A stretch of DNA of 64,000 bases from Flavobacteriales bacterium (GTDB lineage: Bacteria > Bacteroidota > Bacteroidia > Flavobacteriales_F > PHOS-HE28): contig JADJOG010000009.1 in assembly GCA_016713865.1 (NCBI GenBank), positions 28,264 through 92,263 on the forward strand, read 5' to 3'. Of this stretch, positions 16,911 to 26,574 are shown one piece after another. A program made the translations under genes and the position numbers. Positions within the stretch are counted from its first letter, which is position 1. Each line of letters begins with the position of its first letter. The notes under the pieces were generated by a model, which was not told the origin of the DNA, searched no databases, and was given only the letters and a program-made list of their open reading frames with translations.

Positions 16911-17240
16911 ATGGCTCACCTGACCTTCACCACCGTGAAAAAGCTACTCGACCGGATTCCGCAGCGCCTTCGCAACCGCTATGGCTTGGCAACCGCTGTT
17001 CTGTTGGCATGGATCGCCTTCTTTTCCGAGAACGACATCTGGACCACCTTCAAGAACCACCGCCAACTCATGCGCATCGAAGAGCAGAGCGCTTGGTACG
17101 CCAAGGAGATCGACAAAGCGCGCACACAGCTCAGCGAGATGAACAGCGACAAGCTGCACCTCGAGAAATTCGCACGCGAGCGCTACTTCATGAAACGTGA
17201 GAACGAAGACATCTTCGTGCTCGTGGCGTCGAAGGACTAA
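16911..17240 (+). CDS. Septum formation initiator family protein (FtsB/DivIC-like)
   Basis: Single-pass membrane protein of the division apparatus. From ATG 16911 the protein has about 109 residues. A basic N-terminus (LDRIPQRLRNRYG) leads to one membrane helix (LATAVLLAWIAFF) and then a periplasmic coiled coil (EEQSAWYAKEIDKARTQLSE). It ends in the family's conserved tail LEKFARERYFMKRENEDIFV. It would join the FtsL/FtsQ complex at mid-cell. A GACTTTCG box 15-22 bases upstream is one base off the -7 variant seen elsewhere. It ends 9 bases from the convergent hypothetical gene. Confidence 0.88.
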   Translation: MAHLTFTTVKKLLDRIPQRLRNRYGLATAVLLAWIAFFSENDIWTTFKNHRQLMRIEEQSAWYAKEIDKARTQLSEMNSDKLHLEKFARERYFMKRENEDIFVLVASKD

Positions 17241-17249
17241 CAGCCTATC

Positions 17250-17987
17250 CTATCTAGGAAGCAGGTGGGGCCCGGGCTCCGCGAAATTGAACTCTTTGCG
17301 CTTCATGCCGACCGAGTGGTTCACGATCACGGGGAATGCGCGCGCGCGCTCCATGGGTGCCATCAATTCGTAATTCACCTCGCCGTAACTGTCCGTGAAC
17401 TCCCAGAGCTCGATACCGCGATCACCTTCCACCTGACGCACCACCACATCAACCGTATCCCGCTTGGGATCCAATGCGTGACTGATCATCGAGACGCATC
17501 GGAAGCTCATCGCTTCATCCGGCTCAGCTGGAACCCGTTCAACGATGGCATGGGCCACCGGACCATCGGTTTCGCTGGTGATCAACCACTGCGCATGCAG
17601 CTGGAATTGCCTGTGAACGCTCCAGTCGCTTGGCGAATACAGGTAGTAACCGCCGTTCCAGCGTTTCACTCCGACGCGATTGAGCGGTTGGTGGCTTGAG
17701 CCTGTGCTTGGCGCAGGGCGAATGCCCAATTCCTCGAGCATGCGCCGCTGCTTGCGTACGAAGCGGTTCTGGCTCACATCGCCGATATCGCCTGCGACGC
17801 GCTGGTGCCAGATGCTGTCATCCGCAGCCGCGATGAACACGGCGCGATAGCCGCCTTCGAAGCCGCGGTCAAGAAAGACCGTATCAGGTTTCACCACGGG
17901 TGCTTGCGCCAACGCCCGCGAATCGCATAGCGCTAATGCGAGCAATGCGAAACCCACACTTGCCGACCGCTTCCACCACAAGCGCAT
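17250..17987 (-). CDS. Exported hypothetical protein
   Basis: About 245 residues starting at ATG 17987, with a signal peptide (KRSASVGFALLALALCDSRA, then LAQ). The mature part is mixed alpha/beta and has no motif I recognise; it contains a WNGGYYLYSPSDW segment and a C-terminal MKRKEFNFAEPGPHLL. The start sits 5 bases after the stop of the SlyD-like gene, so the two are likely an operon. Upstream in-frame ATGs at 18017 and 18062 would overlap that gene and lack a leader. It is probably periplasmic. Function is unknown. Confidence 0.7.
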   Translation of the reverse strand: MRLWWKRSASVGFALLALALCDSRALAQAPVVKPDTVFLDRGFEGGYRAVFIAAADDSIWHQRVAGDIGDVSQNRFVRKQRRMLEELGIRPAPSTGSSHQPLNRVGVKRWNGGYYLYSPSDWSVHRQFQLHAQWLITSETDGPVAHAIVERVPAEPDEAMSFRCVSMISHALDPKRDTVDVVVRQVEGDRGIELWEFTDSYGEVNYELMAPMERARAFPVIVNHSVGMKRKEFNFAEPGPHLLPR

Positions 17988-17991
17988 CCGC

Positions 17992-18462
17992 TCAGTGATG
18001 ATGTCCGCCTGGGCCATGCACATGCCCGTGGGAAATCTCTTCTTCCGTAGCCTCACGCACATCCGTCACTTCAACACTGAAATGCAAAGTGACCCCAGCG
18101 AGAGGATGGTTGCCATTGAGCACCACATCGCCGTCTTTCACCTCCATCACACTCCACACGCGGTGGTCGGGCGTTTGGAACTGCATGCCCTCTTCCACTT
18201 GCTGCCCGCCGAATTTGTCCATGGGCACGCGCTGCACCAGGCTTGGATCGATCTCGCCATAGCCTTTCGCAGCTTCCACCTTCACCTGCAGGCTATCGCC
18301 AATTGTTCGGCCCTCCATCTCCGCCTCGAGACCCGGCACGATCATGCCGCTTCCATGGATATAGGCGAACGGGTCCTTACCAGCGCTGGTATCAAGCAAT
18401 TTGCCTTCCGGGTCATTCAAGGTGTAATGGAAGGAGACGACGGAGTTCTTGGTGATGCGCAT
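17992..18462 (-). CDS. FKBP-type peptidyl-prolyl isomerase, SlyD-like
   Basis: Prolyl isomerase and chaperone of the SlyD type, 156 residues from ATG 18462. It opens with TKNSVVSFHYTLNDPEGKLL, then has the FKBP core IHGSGMIVPGLEAEMEG. The insert-in-flap region LVQRVPMDKF and the family hallmark GNHPLAGVTLHF follow. The tail HGHVHGPGGHHH is a histidine-rich metal-binding end, as in SlyD proteins that hand over nickel. It is cytoplasmic. A TACCTTCG box lies 21 bases upstream. The next gene, an exported unknown, follows after 5 bases. Confidence 0.93.
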   Translation of the reverse strand: MRITKNSVVSFHYTLNDPEGKLLDTSAGKDPFAYIHGSGMIVPGLEAEMEGRTIGDSLQVKVEAAKGYGEIDPSLVQRVPMDKFGGQQVEEGMQFQTPDHRVWSVMEVKDGDVVLNGNHPLAGVTLHFSVEVTDVREATEEEISHGHVHGPGGHHH

Positions 18463-18483
18463 GATGGAGTTTTGAAAGGGCGT

Positions 18484-18491
18484 CGAAGGTA
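18484..18491 (-). promoter_or_regulatory. Candidate -7 box (TACCTTCG) for the SlyD-like gene
   Basis: The minus strand reads TACCTTCG 21 bases before ATG 18462, one base off the Bacteroidota TAnnTTTG consensus. It belongs to the recurrent set in this window. Confidence 0.45.
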
Positions 18492-19065
18492 GGTCCGACC
18501 AAACAACGCACAAGCGATCTTCGCCCGTGATGGAAAAACTCTTCAATGCCTTCCCACCCGCCACGCGCGAGCAATGGGAGGCTGTGATCAAGAAAGAACT
18601 GAAGGACCTCGACTACTCCACGCTGCTTGTGGGGTTGGCCGGCGAAAAGCTCCCGCCCTTCGGCATGGCAAGCGATGGTGAGCCGCTAGGCAGGCATCGC
18701 CGTGGCGTGAAGCGTGATGGGAACCCTTGGCGCGCTGCAGCGGGCATAGATGCCGCGGCAGCCGACGCGAACAAATTGGCCCTCGAAGCACTCATGGGCG
18801 GGGCTGATGCGCTGGAGTTCTATGGCAAGCCATCTGACCTGAGCGCCATGCTGAAGGGTGTGTGGGTGGGCGCGATCGACCTCTCTGTGGATGGTGATGC
18901 GGCGATGCTCGACACATTGCTCGCGCTCCATCAGGAGCAGAACACCCCCGCCACCGATTTGAGCCTCTGCCTCGGATTGCCGCACGCTGCCGATACGAGC
19001 GGAATGAAGGACCGCATCGCGAAGCACCCGCGCATCCGCCTCTTCAGCGTGAGCGATGGAATCAG

Positions 19066-19113
19066 GAATCAGCAATCAGCAAATAAGGATTCATCATTGC
19101 TGATTGCTGATTC
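19066..19113. repeat. In-frame palindromic element inside the mutase gene
   Basis: A perfect 17-bp inverted repeat: left arm 19066-19082 (GAATCAGCAATCAGCAA), loop 19083-19096, right arm 19097-19113. It is translated as part of GIRNQQSANKDSSLLIADS, a stretch that fits poorly with MutA homologues. Good family sequence (REALAQGKELIQRLL) resumes directly after it. Confidence 0.8.
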
Positions 19114-19587
19114 GCGCGAAGCGCTTGCACAAGGAAAGGAGCTCATTCAGCGGCTTCTCACTCAAGGCTACACCATCGACGATGCCTGTGCCCGACTGCA
19201 ATTCCGCCTGCATCTCAGCGACGACCTCTTCCTGGAAGTGGCGCGCCTTCGTGCTTTCCGCGAAGCGTGGGCCGCGATTGTTGATGAGTTCAAGCCTGAA
19301 CACGACTGCTCGCACAACACATGGATCCAGGCGGTCGTCTCCTACCCTGCTGAAACGATGTCCGCTCACGAGAACCCGATCCGCGCCACGCTGCAGGCCG
19401 TGGGTGCGATTACCAGCGGTTGCGATGGGCTCACCATTCCAGCACCAAGCATTCCCGAGGGTGATGCACTAGCTCGAAGAGTTGTGCGCAACATCCACAA
19501 CCTGCTCCGCGACGAGAGCTTCCTTGGGCGCGTGGCGGATCCGATCGGCGGGAGCTATGCGGTGGAGAAGCTGACTGACAAATTGGT

Positions 19588-19665
19588 CGATCAGATGATC
19601 GGGCGATCAGATAATGTCCGCACGGTGTCATCATCTGATCATCTGATTGACCGATCATCTGATCG
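19588..19665. repeat. In-frame palindromic element at the MutA/MutB junction
   Basis: Outer arms 19588-19602 (CGATCAGATGATCGG) and 19651-19665 pair perfectly over 15 bp. Inner arms 19605-19616 and 19629-19640 pair with one mismatch. It encodes a linker of the type DQMIGRSDNVRT then SDHLIDRSSDRI between the two subunit modules. It has no counterpart in either family. Confidence 0.8.
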
Positions 19666-20134
19666 CATCCCTAACCGCGAAGAGATCCCCCTCAAGTCCT
19701 TCTACACGCCCGTCGACACGAAGCAACTGGAGCACCTGCACTTCGCCGCAGGCATTCCGCCCTACCTGCGTGGCCCCTACGGCAGCATGTACGCCATCCG
19801 TCCTTGGACCATCAGGCAGTACGCGGGTTTCAGTACCGCCGAAGCGAGCAACGCTTTCTACCGCCGCAACCTCGCCGCTGGTCAAATGGGATTGAGCGTC
19901 GCATTCGATCTCGCCACGCATCGCGGCTACGACAGCGACCACCCGCGCGTGAACGGCGATGTGTGCAAGGCCGGCGTGGCCATCAGCAGCGTAGAGGACA
20001 TGAAGATCCTCTTCGACAGCATCCCGCTCGACAAGATGAGCGTGAGCATGACCATGAACGGCGCCGTACTGCCCATCATGGCCTTTTTCATCGTAGCGGC
20101 GGAAGAACAAGGCGTGAGTCCCGAGCAGTTGCAA

Positions 20135-20165
<31 letters not shown>

Positions 20166-21732
20166 TCATGGTGCGCAACACTTACATCTATCCGCCGGGG
20201 CCGAGCATGCGCATCGTAGGCGACATCTTCTCGTATTGCGCGAAGAAAATGCCCAAGTTCAACAGCATCAGCATCAGCGGTTACCACATGCACGAGGCGG
20301 GCGCACCTGCCGACCTGGAGCTCGCCTACACGCTCGCCGACGGCATCGAGTACGTGCGCACCGGCATCGCCGCGGGCATGAAGGTGGACGAGTTCGCCAA
20401 CCGCCTCAGCTTCTTCTGGGGCATCGGCATGGACCTCTTCATGGAAGTGGCCAAGATGCGCGCGGCGCGTTTGCTCTGGGCGAAGATGCTGAAGGAGATC
20501 GGCGCCACGGACAAGAAGAGCCTCGCACTGCGCACGCATTGCCAGACCAGCGGCTGGAGCCTCACTGCGCAGGACCCCTTCAACAACGTGGCCCGCACCA
20601 CGGTGGAAGCACTCGCCGCTGTGCTCGGCGGAACGCAATCACTCCACACCAACTCGCTCGACGAGGCCATCGCGCTGCCAACCGACTTCAGCGCCAAGAT
20701 CGCGCGCGACACGCAGCGCTACCTGCAGAAGAACAGCGGCATCACCAAATGGATCGATCCGCTGGGCGGCAGCTATTACGTTGAGAGTCTCACCCATGAA
20801 CTCGTGCGCAAGGCGTGGGCGAGGATCAAGGAAGTGGAGGAACTCGGCGGCATGAGCAAGGCCATCGAGACCGGATTACCGAAGATGCGGATCGAGGAAG
20901 CCGCCGCGAAACGTCAGGCCCGCATCGACACAGGTAAAGACAAGATCATCGGCGTGAACGCTTTCGTGACGGAGGACCAGACGAAGATGGAATTGCTGGA
21001 AGTGGACAATAGCGCGGTGCGAGAGTCGCAGATCGCGAGGTTGAAGAAGATGAAGGAGGCGCGTGATGAGAAGAAGGTGAAGGAGGCGTTGGAGGGATTG
21101 ACCACTTGTGCCAAGGGAGGTGATGGAAATCTGCTCGACCTTGCGGTAAACGCAGCACGCCTGCGCGCCACCCTTGGAGAGATCAGCGACGCATTGGAAA
21201 AAGCCTTCGGTCGTTACAGCGCCACCATCCGCAGCATCAGCGGTGTTTACTCAGCGGAAAGCATGCAGGACCCCGAAATGAAAGAGGCCATGCGCCTCGC
21301 CGATGAATCCGCGAAAACAGAGGGCCGGCGCCGCGCATCCTGGTGGCCAAGATGGGCCAGGACGGGCACGACCGCGGTCAGAAGGTCATCGCCACCGCGT
21401 TCGCGGACCTGGGCTTCGACGTGGACATCGGGCCGCTGTTCCAGACGCCGCAGGAAGTGGCGAAGCAGGCCATCGAGAACGATGTGCATGTGCTGGGCAT
21501 CAGCAGCCTGGCCGGTGGCCACAAGACCCTGGTACCGGAGGTAATCAAAGAACTGCGCGAGACATACAAGCGGCCAGACATCCTCGTGGTGGCTGGGGGT
21601 GTGATCCCGCCGGACCATTACGACTTCCTGAAGGATGCCGGGTGCTTTGATGTGTACGGGCCAGGGACGAAGATCCCGGTGGCGGCGAAGGGGATCATTG
21701 AGGCGTTGAAAAGCCGGACACACTAATACGAC

Positions 21733-22521
21733 ATGGGCAATCTTATCACTCAAATCCTCGGGAGCGCGTTTCTAAGTGGAGGGCTCGTCTATCTACTGAT
21801 TCGCACGTACCTGACAGAGCAAATAAAGGCCAGCATTAAGTATGAATACGATCAAGTAATTGAACGGCTCAGAGAACAAATCCGAAGTGGTGAGTTAATC
21901 GCCACCTCATCCATTGGCATTCAGTCTCAGGGTGCCTTGGAGGCGCATAAAGAGAGGTTGAAAGCCATTCAATCCGTTTGGGATGGATATCTGAAAGTTC
22001 GAGATTCAGTGCTCAGCGTTAGCTCATGGGATAGCAGCATTCTCGAGTCAGAGTTCGCCTCAATTCTATCTAGCCGCGAAATCAAGCAATTGGCTATGGT
22101 CAAGAATCTTCTTCAAGATGCCGATAAGGCCGCGGACACAAACTACGACCTCTATAACGAGGTATCTCGAACTCGCGCCTTTCTCAATGAGAGGATATGG
22201 CACACATTCTCCACCTACTACGTAGCTAAAACACGAGTTCACTATTTATACAGCGAAGGCTGTCGTAATGGAGTGATTATGCACTGGAAGCATGACAAGG
22301 CAATCAGAGAGCTTCTCGAACACAACCTGACTCGAGAAGAGGTTAGTGCTGTTTACCAGAAGGAGTTAGGGGGACTTACCATGCTGGGAAGTGTGATTGA
22401 ACAAAAGCTGCTCGCAGAATTCCATCGCATTACTACCGGACGAGAGGCTGCTGATAACACTTTAGAACAAGCGAAGCGCTTGGCAGATCTCTCACGATCG
22501 GCTTCGCCAGAGCTTCATTGA
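21733..22521 (+). CDS. Hypothetical protein with N-terminal membrane anchor, low GC
   Basis: 262 residues from ATG 21733, only 6 bases after the mutase stop. The N-terminus has one membrane helix (ILGSAFLSGGLVYLLIRTYL) followed by a long helical, probably coiled-coil region (YEYDQVIERLREQIRSGEL). Base composition and codon use (many AT-ending codons) differ sharply from the GC-rich neighbours, which suggests horizontal acquisition. It resembles, in layout only, small membrane-anchored proteins found in accessory islands. No family is recognised and no catalytic motif is seen. The frame is intact. Confidence 0.8.
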   Translation: MGNLITQILGSAFLSGGLVYLLIRTYLTEQIKASIKYEYDQVIERLREQIRSGELIATSSIGIQSQGALEAHKERLKAIQSVWDGYLKVRDSVLSVSSWDSSILESEFASILSSREIKQLAMVKNLLQDADKAADTNYDLYNEVSRTRAFLNERIWHTFSTYYVAKTRVHYLYSEGCRNGVIMHWKHDKAIRELLEHNLTREEVSAVYQKELGGLTMLGSVIEQKLLAEFHRITTGREAADNTLEQAKRLADLSRSASPELH

Positions 22522-22794
22522 GTTTCCCCACGTTCAAAACGAATTTCACATTCCTCGTTAGGGACAGCTGCGCAAGCCCTGTAATCAGGGCGCGGAGTTG
22601 CAGCGAATGGCCCGCCGGCGAGTCCTGATGAGGCTCTTGGGTGACACGCTGGAACGCCCGAATGAGCATCGATACATTAGTGGCTCAAACGCAGCACTAT
22701 AGCCACTATTCATACTCTTTGATGCTTATGGGCCTTGTTAGGTGGAGCAAGGAAATGAAAATATGCGTATACTTGTAGCGTAGAAGCTGCGTTA
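22522..22794. other. Intergenic region upstream of hipB with an inverted repeat
   Basis: 273 bases of mixed composition with no supported gene. It contains an 8-bp inverted repeat, TAGTGGCT (22678-22685) and AGCCACTA (22701-22708), with a 15-base spacer, 114 bases before the hipB ATG. This is a candidate operator for autoregulation by HipB. TATACTTG at about 22767 resembles a -7 box with one mismatch. Confidence 0.45.
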
Positions 22795-22821
22795 ATGAAC
22801 CAATGGGCTTTTACGCTGCCT

Positions 22822-23182
22822 ATGAGCACCGTTAACTGGAACCTCTTAACCGATGCCAACGCTGTGGCGCGGCTGGGCCAAGAGATTAAGCGCATGCGCC
22901 TGGAGCGCAACATGAGCCAGGGCGAAGTGGCCAAGAACACCGGCCTTGATCGCAGCACCATTGCGCGCTTGGAGGGCGGCAGGGCGGCCACCTTGCTCAC
23001 CGTGGTGCAGGTGCTGCGCGCGCTGGACCGCCTGCAACTGCTGGATCCGTGGGTGGCCGAGCCACCTGCATCGCCCTACATGCTGATGGAAGCGCAGGCC
23101 GAGCTACCTGAAGAAGCAACGCAAGCGCGCCGGTCGGAAGAAGCCCGACGTGCTGCCACCCAAACCCAAAAGCACATGGTAA
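22822..23182 (+). pseudogene. hipB: HipB-like antitoxin/repressor, 3' frameshift
   Basis: Helix-turn-helix antitoxin that neutralises HipA and represses the operon. From ATG 22822 (MSTVNWNLLTDANAVARLGQ) the Xre-type HTH reads RMRLERNMSQGEVAKNTGLD then RSTIARLEGGRAATLLTVVQ. As written the frame continues without a stop into hipA. The alternative frame just after residue ~100 gives the family-like tail GRKKPDVLPPKPKSTW and ends at TAA 23180-23182. That stop overlaps the hipA ATG at 23176 (ATGGTAA), the normal arrangement. I therefore place one indel near 23133. An ATG at 22795 in frame is an alternative start. Confidence 0.88.
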
Positions 23183-24487
23183 CGCACGCGACCGTGAAAC
23201 TGTGGGGCCAACCCGTGGGGCTAGTGGTGTGGAACGAACAGGAGCAACGCGCGCAATTCCAGTTCGATCGCCGATTCGCGCGCGGCAAGCTCGATGTAGC
23301 ACCGCTGATGATGCCACTGAGCCGGGCACGTGGCGGCGAGGAGGTCTTCGCATTCGGCAGTTCGCGCGATGAGACCTTTCGTGGCCTGCCCGGGCTGCTG
23401 GCCGATGCGCTGCCCGACCGCTTCGGCGACCAAGTGATGAACGCCTTGGCTCGCGAGCCAAGGTCGTGCGCCCGGTACAGCGAACCCGGTAGAACGACTC
23501 TGCTACACGGGCGTGCGCGGCATGGGCGCGCTGGAGTTCGAGCCAGCGCACCACGAACTGGAAGCGCCAGGCGAATCGCTGGAAGTGGCGGAACTGGTGA
23601 GCCTCGCCAGTCAGGTGCTGGATACGCGCAAGAAATTCGTGACCCGGAAATCGAAGGGCAAGGAGGAGGCGCTCCGGGACATCCTCCGCGTGGGCACCTC
23701 GGCTGGCGGTGCGCGCGCCAAGGCGATCGTGGCGTTCAATGCAACGACCGGCGAAGTGCGCAGCGGCCAGATCGAAGGGCTGAAGGGATTTACCTACTGC
23801 TTGATCAAGTTCGATGGTGTCACTGCCGATGAGTTGCGTGACCCGAAAGGCTTCGGCCGCATCGAGTACGCCTACTACCTGATGGCGCGTGAATGCGGCG
23901 TGGAAATGATGCCGTGCCGCTTGCTTGAAGAACACGGCCGCGCGCACTTCCTCACGCAGCGCTTCGATCGGGTGCTGGACAGCCAAGGCACAGTGCACAA
24001 GCTGCACATGGCTACACTCTGCGGCATCGCGCACCTGGACTTCAACGATCCGCTGGCGCACAGCTACGAAGGCGCGTTCGCCGTGATGCGGCAACTGGGC
24101 CTACCCTATCCGCATGCCGCCGAGTTCTTCCGCCGCATGTGCTTCAACGCGATCGCCCGCAACTGCGACGACCACACGAAGAACACCAGCTTCCTAATGG
24201 ACCCGCAAGGCTACTGGCACCTCAGCCCAGCCTACGACATCACCTTCGCCTACAACCCCGATAACATGTGGCTGAAGCAGCACCAGATGAGCATCAATGG
24301 CAAGCGGCTGGGCATCAAACGCGCGGATTTGCTTGCTGTGGCAAAGGAGATGAACATCAAGAAGGCGGATGCGATCATCGATGAGGTGAAGACTGGCGTG
24401 AAGACCTGGAAGAGGTGCGCGAAGAAGGCGGAAGTGAGCGCCAAGCAGGTGGAGGCGATCGGGAAATTGCACCTGACGAAGCTCTGA
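23176..24487 (+). pseudogene. hipA: HipA-family Ser/Thr kinase toxin, one frameshift
   Basis: Toxin kinase of the HipA family; known members phosphorylate aminoacyl-tRNA synthetases or other targets and cause dormancy. The N-terminal subdomain begins MVTHATVKLWGQPVGLVVWN. An extra T near 23443 shifts the frame; dropping it restores QVMNAWLASQGRAPG and then ERLCYTGVRGMGALEFEP. The phosphorylated-loop region GTSAGGARAKAIVAFN, the catalytic motif NCDDHTKNTSF and LSPAYDITFAYNPDNM are all present, so the kinase should be active. The corrected length is about 437 residues. The stop TGA (24485-24487) shares a base with the ATG of the following GNAT gene. Confidence 0.9.
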
Positions 24488-24915
24488 TGGCGATGTTCGA
24501 CATCAGAGAAATGCGGCCGAGCGATGTGAAAGCAGCTCATGAAGTGCGCCTGGCCGTGCGTGAGAACCGCTTGAGCGATCCTTCGGTGGTGACCGAGCAG
24601 GACTATCATGACTTCATGGCGCGCGATACGATGAGCTGGATGTGCGAAGTGGATGGACGCATTGCTGGCTTCGTGATGGTGGATGTGGAGAAACAGAACC
24701 TGTGGGCGTTGTTCGTAGCGCCGGAGCACGAGGGCAAGGGTATCGGGCGAGCGCTGCATGAACGCATGGGCGCGGCATACTTCGCGCTGAAGCAAGTTCT
24801 CCGGCTCAATACAGAGCCAAACACACGCGCATCTCGTTTCTACCGCAACGCAGGCTATACCGAAATCAGCGTCACCCCGGACGGAAGGGAGCTGGTCCTG
24901 CAGCTCACCGCGTGA
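24487..24915 (+). CDS. GNAT family N-acetyltransferase
   Basis: 142 residues from ATG 24487, which overlaps the hipA stop codon (TGATG), so its translation is probably coupled to hipA. The acetyl-CoA site is seen as LWALFVAPEHEGKGIGRALH, and the C-terminal strand-helix as NTEPNTRASRFYRNAGYTEI. The substrate is unknown. Its place as third gene behind a toxin-antitoxin pair raises the question of whether it is part of that module; it could also be an ordinary housekeeping acetyltransferase. It ends 5 bases before the convergent maf gene. Confidence 0.88.
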   Translation: MAMFDIREMRPSDVKAAHEVRLAVRENRLSDPSVVTEQDYHDFMARDTMSWMCEVDGRIAGFVMVDVEKQNLWALFVAPEHEGKGIGRALHERMGAAYFALKQVLRLNTEPNTRASRFYRNAGYTEISVTPDGRELVLQLTA

Positions 24916-24920
24916 TCCGA

Positions 24921-25527
24921 TCAGATCGGCGCAGGCAACTCGCGCAGCGCCTGGTAAACACGGTGCATGGGCAAGCCCATCACCGCATAGAAGCTGCCTT
25001 CGATGCGGTCAACAGCGGTGTAGCCGATCCAATCCTGCACGCCATAAGCACCGGCCTTGTCAAGCGGGCGGTGGCGCTCCACGTAGTAGGCGATCTCGTC
25101 CGCGCTCAGTGCACGGAAATGAACCACTGCGATATCGGCGAAACTGAAGGTGCCTTTCGCAGTGCGCAGGCAAACGCCGGTGATCACACGGTGCGAGCGA
25201 CCGGAGAGCAGTGCGAGCATGCGGCGCGCATCGGCGTCGTCAACGGGCTTGTTCAGCAATTGAAGCTCTCCAGCAATATCAATCAATACCGTGGTGTCAG
25301 CCGTGATGAGCACTTGATCGTTCTGCAGCGAACCGGACCAGGCCTCGGCCTTCTTGCGCGCGAGGTGCTCGGCCACTTGATCATCGGGCATGCCAACGGG
25401 CGGCGTCTCATCCACATCAACGCTAGTGATCTCCACGGGCAGATCGAGGCCCTGCAGCAGTTGGCGCCTGCGCGGCGAGGCAGAGGCGAGGATCCAGGCG
25501 CCAAGGGAAGATGGGAGGGGTGCTCAT
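24921..25527 (-). pseudogene. Maf family nucleoside-triphosphate pyrophosphatase, N-terminal frameshift
   Basis: House-cleaning pyrophosphatase that hydrolyses non-canonical nucleotides such as dTTP/UTP analogues. The signature LGAWILASASPRRRQLLQGL and the segments ITADTTVLIDIAGEL and DKAGAYGVQDWIG are present. The frame from 25436 down is clean. The N-terminal signature is in the same frame, but the ATG at 25527 is one base out. A missing C in the CCCC run at about 25518 would join them. That ATG overlaps the TGA of the UbiA gene by four bases, as expected in an operon. Confidence 0.88.
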
Positions 25528-26564
25528 AGGAATCGGATCAGCGCAGCGAAACCAACGCCCATCACCATGGCAACTTTCAGCAGTGATCCGGCGCGGACAT
25601 GCTCTTCGCGCTGCGCGGCGTTGAAGGTGAAGCCCGCCGAGAGCAGTAGTGGTGCGATGATGCCGAGTTGGATGTACCAGTACGCGAGGTTCCCGCGCAA
25701 GGCAGGCACCAGCATGTGCAAAGCGAGCAGGCCAAGGATGAGCGCGGCGATGTACACGAGCACGAGCGCCTTCGCCCAGCGCATGCCCCACACGATCGGC
25801 ACCGTGCGGCAGCCATGCGCTTCATCGCCCTTCACATCGGCCATGTCCTTCTGCAGCTCGCGCACGAGCGAAGACAGGAATGCGAAGGCCGCGAAGCCCA
25901 GCACCCACCACCACAGATCAGTGAAATTCGCTTCCATCTCGAAGCGCTGGCCATCCGGAAGGCGAACTGTGGCGTGCGCTGCGAAGTCGCGCTGCATCGC
26001 GGGTATCTCATACAGTCCGGTTGTGAGCGGAACCAGTGCGGTGAGCGTGGCCACTGTGCCGTTGCCGATGATGAGCTGCCGCTTGAACGTGGTGCTGTAG
26101 GTCCACAAGGCGCCAATGGCGAAGGCCGGGATGATGAGCAGCGGCAGTTGACCGGTGCGCCATGCCACGATAGCGCCGCACAATAAACCGAGGCCGCTGA
26201 GCACCATGTGCGCCACCATGGCCACGCGGCGCTTCACGGTGCGGCCCACGATCACGGTGCTGGGGCGATTGATGCGGTCGATGCGCGTATCGAAGTAGTC
26301 GTTGATGATGTTGCCCGCTGCGCCGATGAGCACCACGCTGAGCACGAGCAGCGCGAACAGATGCAAAGGCAACTGCGGACCGAAGCCGGGCGAGAGCACC
26401 AGTTCTGCGCGCGTAAGGGAGCCGCCTTGCTCTGCGATGAGCTGTTGCAGCCCGCGCTCGAGATAGCCGCCAACCAATCCGTAGCGGATCAGCGCCATGG
26501 TGAGCGCCATGATCAACAGGTTCAGCGGACGAGCGAGCTTGATGAGGGCGAGCATGCAATTCAA
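25524..26564 (-). CDS. UbiA-family prenyltransferase (geranylgeranylglycerol-phosphate type)
   Basis: Polytopic membrane enzyme of about 346 residues that transfers a prenyl chain. The first Asp-rich motif NDYFDTRIDRINRP and the second ELQKDMADVKGDEAHG are both intact, with about eight hydrophobic helices between and after. In Bacteroidota this branch is usually annotated as a geranylgeranylglycerol-phosphate geranylgeranyltransferase, but the acceptor has not been proved. It sits in the conserved DUF2520 / KdsC-like / UbiA / Maf cluster and overlaps Maf by four bases. The start ATG 26564 follows 10 bases after the upstream gene. Confidence 0.9.
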   Translation of the reverse strand: MNCMLALIKLARPLNLLIMALTMALIRYGLVGGYLERGLQQLIAEQGGSLTRAELVLSPGFGPQLPLHLFALLVLSVVLIGAAGNIINDYFDTRIDRINRPSTVIVGRTVKRRVAMVAHMVLSGLGLLCGAIVAWRTGQLPLLIIPAFAIGALWTYSTTFKRQLIIGNGTVATLTALVPLTTGLYEIPAMQRDFAAHATVRLPDGQRFEMEANFTDLWWWVLGFAAFAFLSSLVRELQKDMADVKGDEAHGCRTVPIVWGMRWAKALVLVYIAALILGLLALHMLVPALRGNLAYWYIQLGIIAPLLLSAGFTFNAAQREEHVRAGSLLKVAMVMGVGFAALIRFL

Positions 26565-26574
26565 TCGTTCTCGT

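Noticed and set aside
21300..21360. Programmed frameshift in the mutase gene
   Set aside because: No slippery site with a downstream structure is evident, and similar single indels occur in many unrelated genes here, so sequencing error is simpler.
22795..23832. Apparent HipB-HipA fusion protein in one frame
   Set aside because: The alternative frame gives a family-like HipB tail (KKPDVLPPKPKSTW) with a stop overlapping the hipA ATG, the normal arrangement. One indel explains the fusion.
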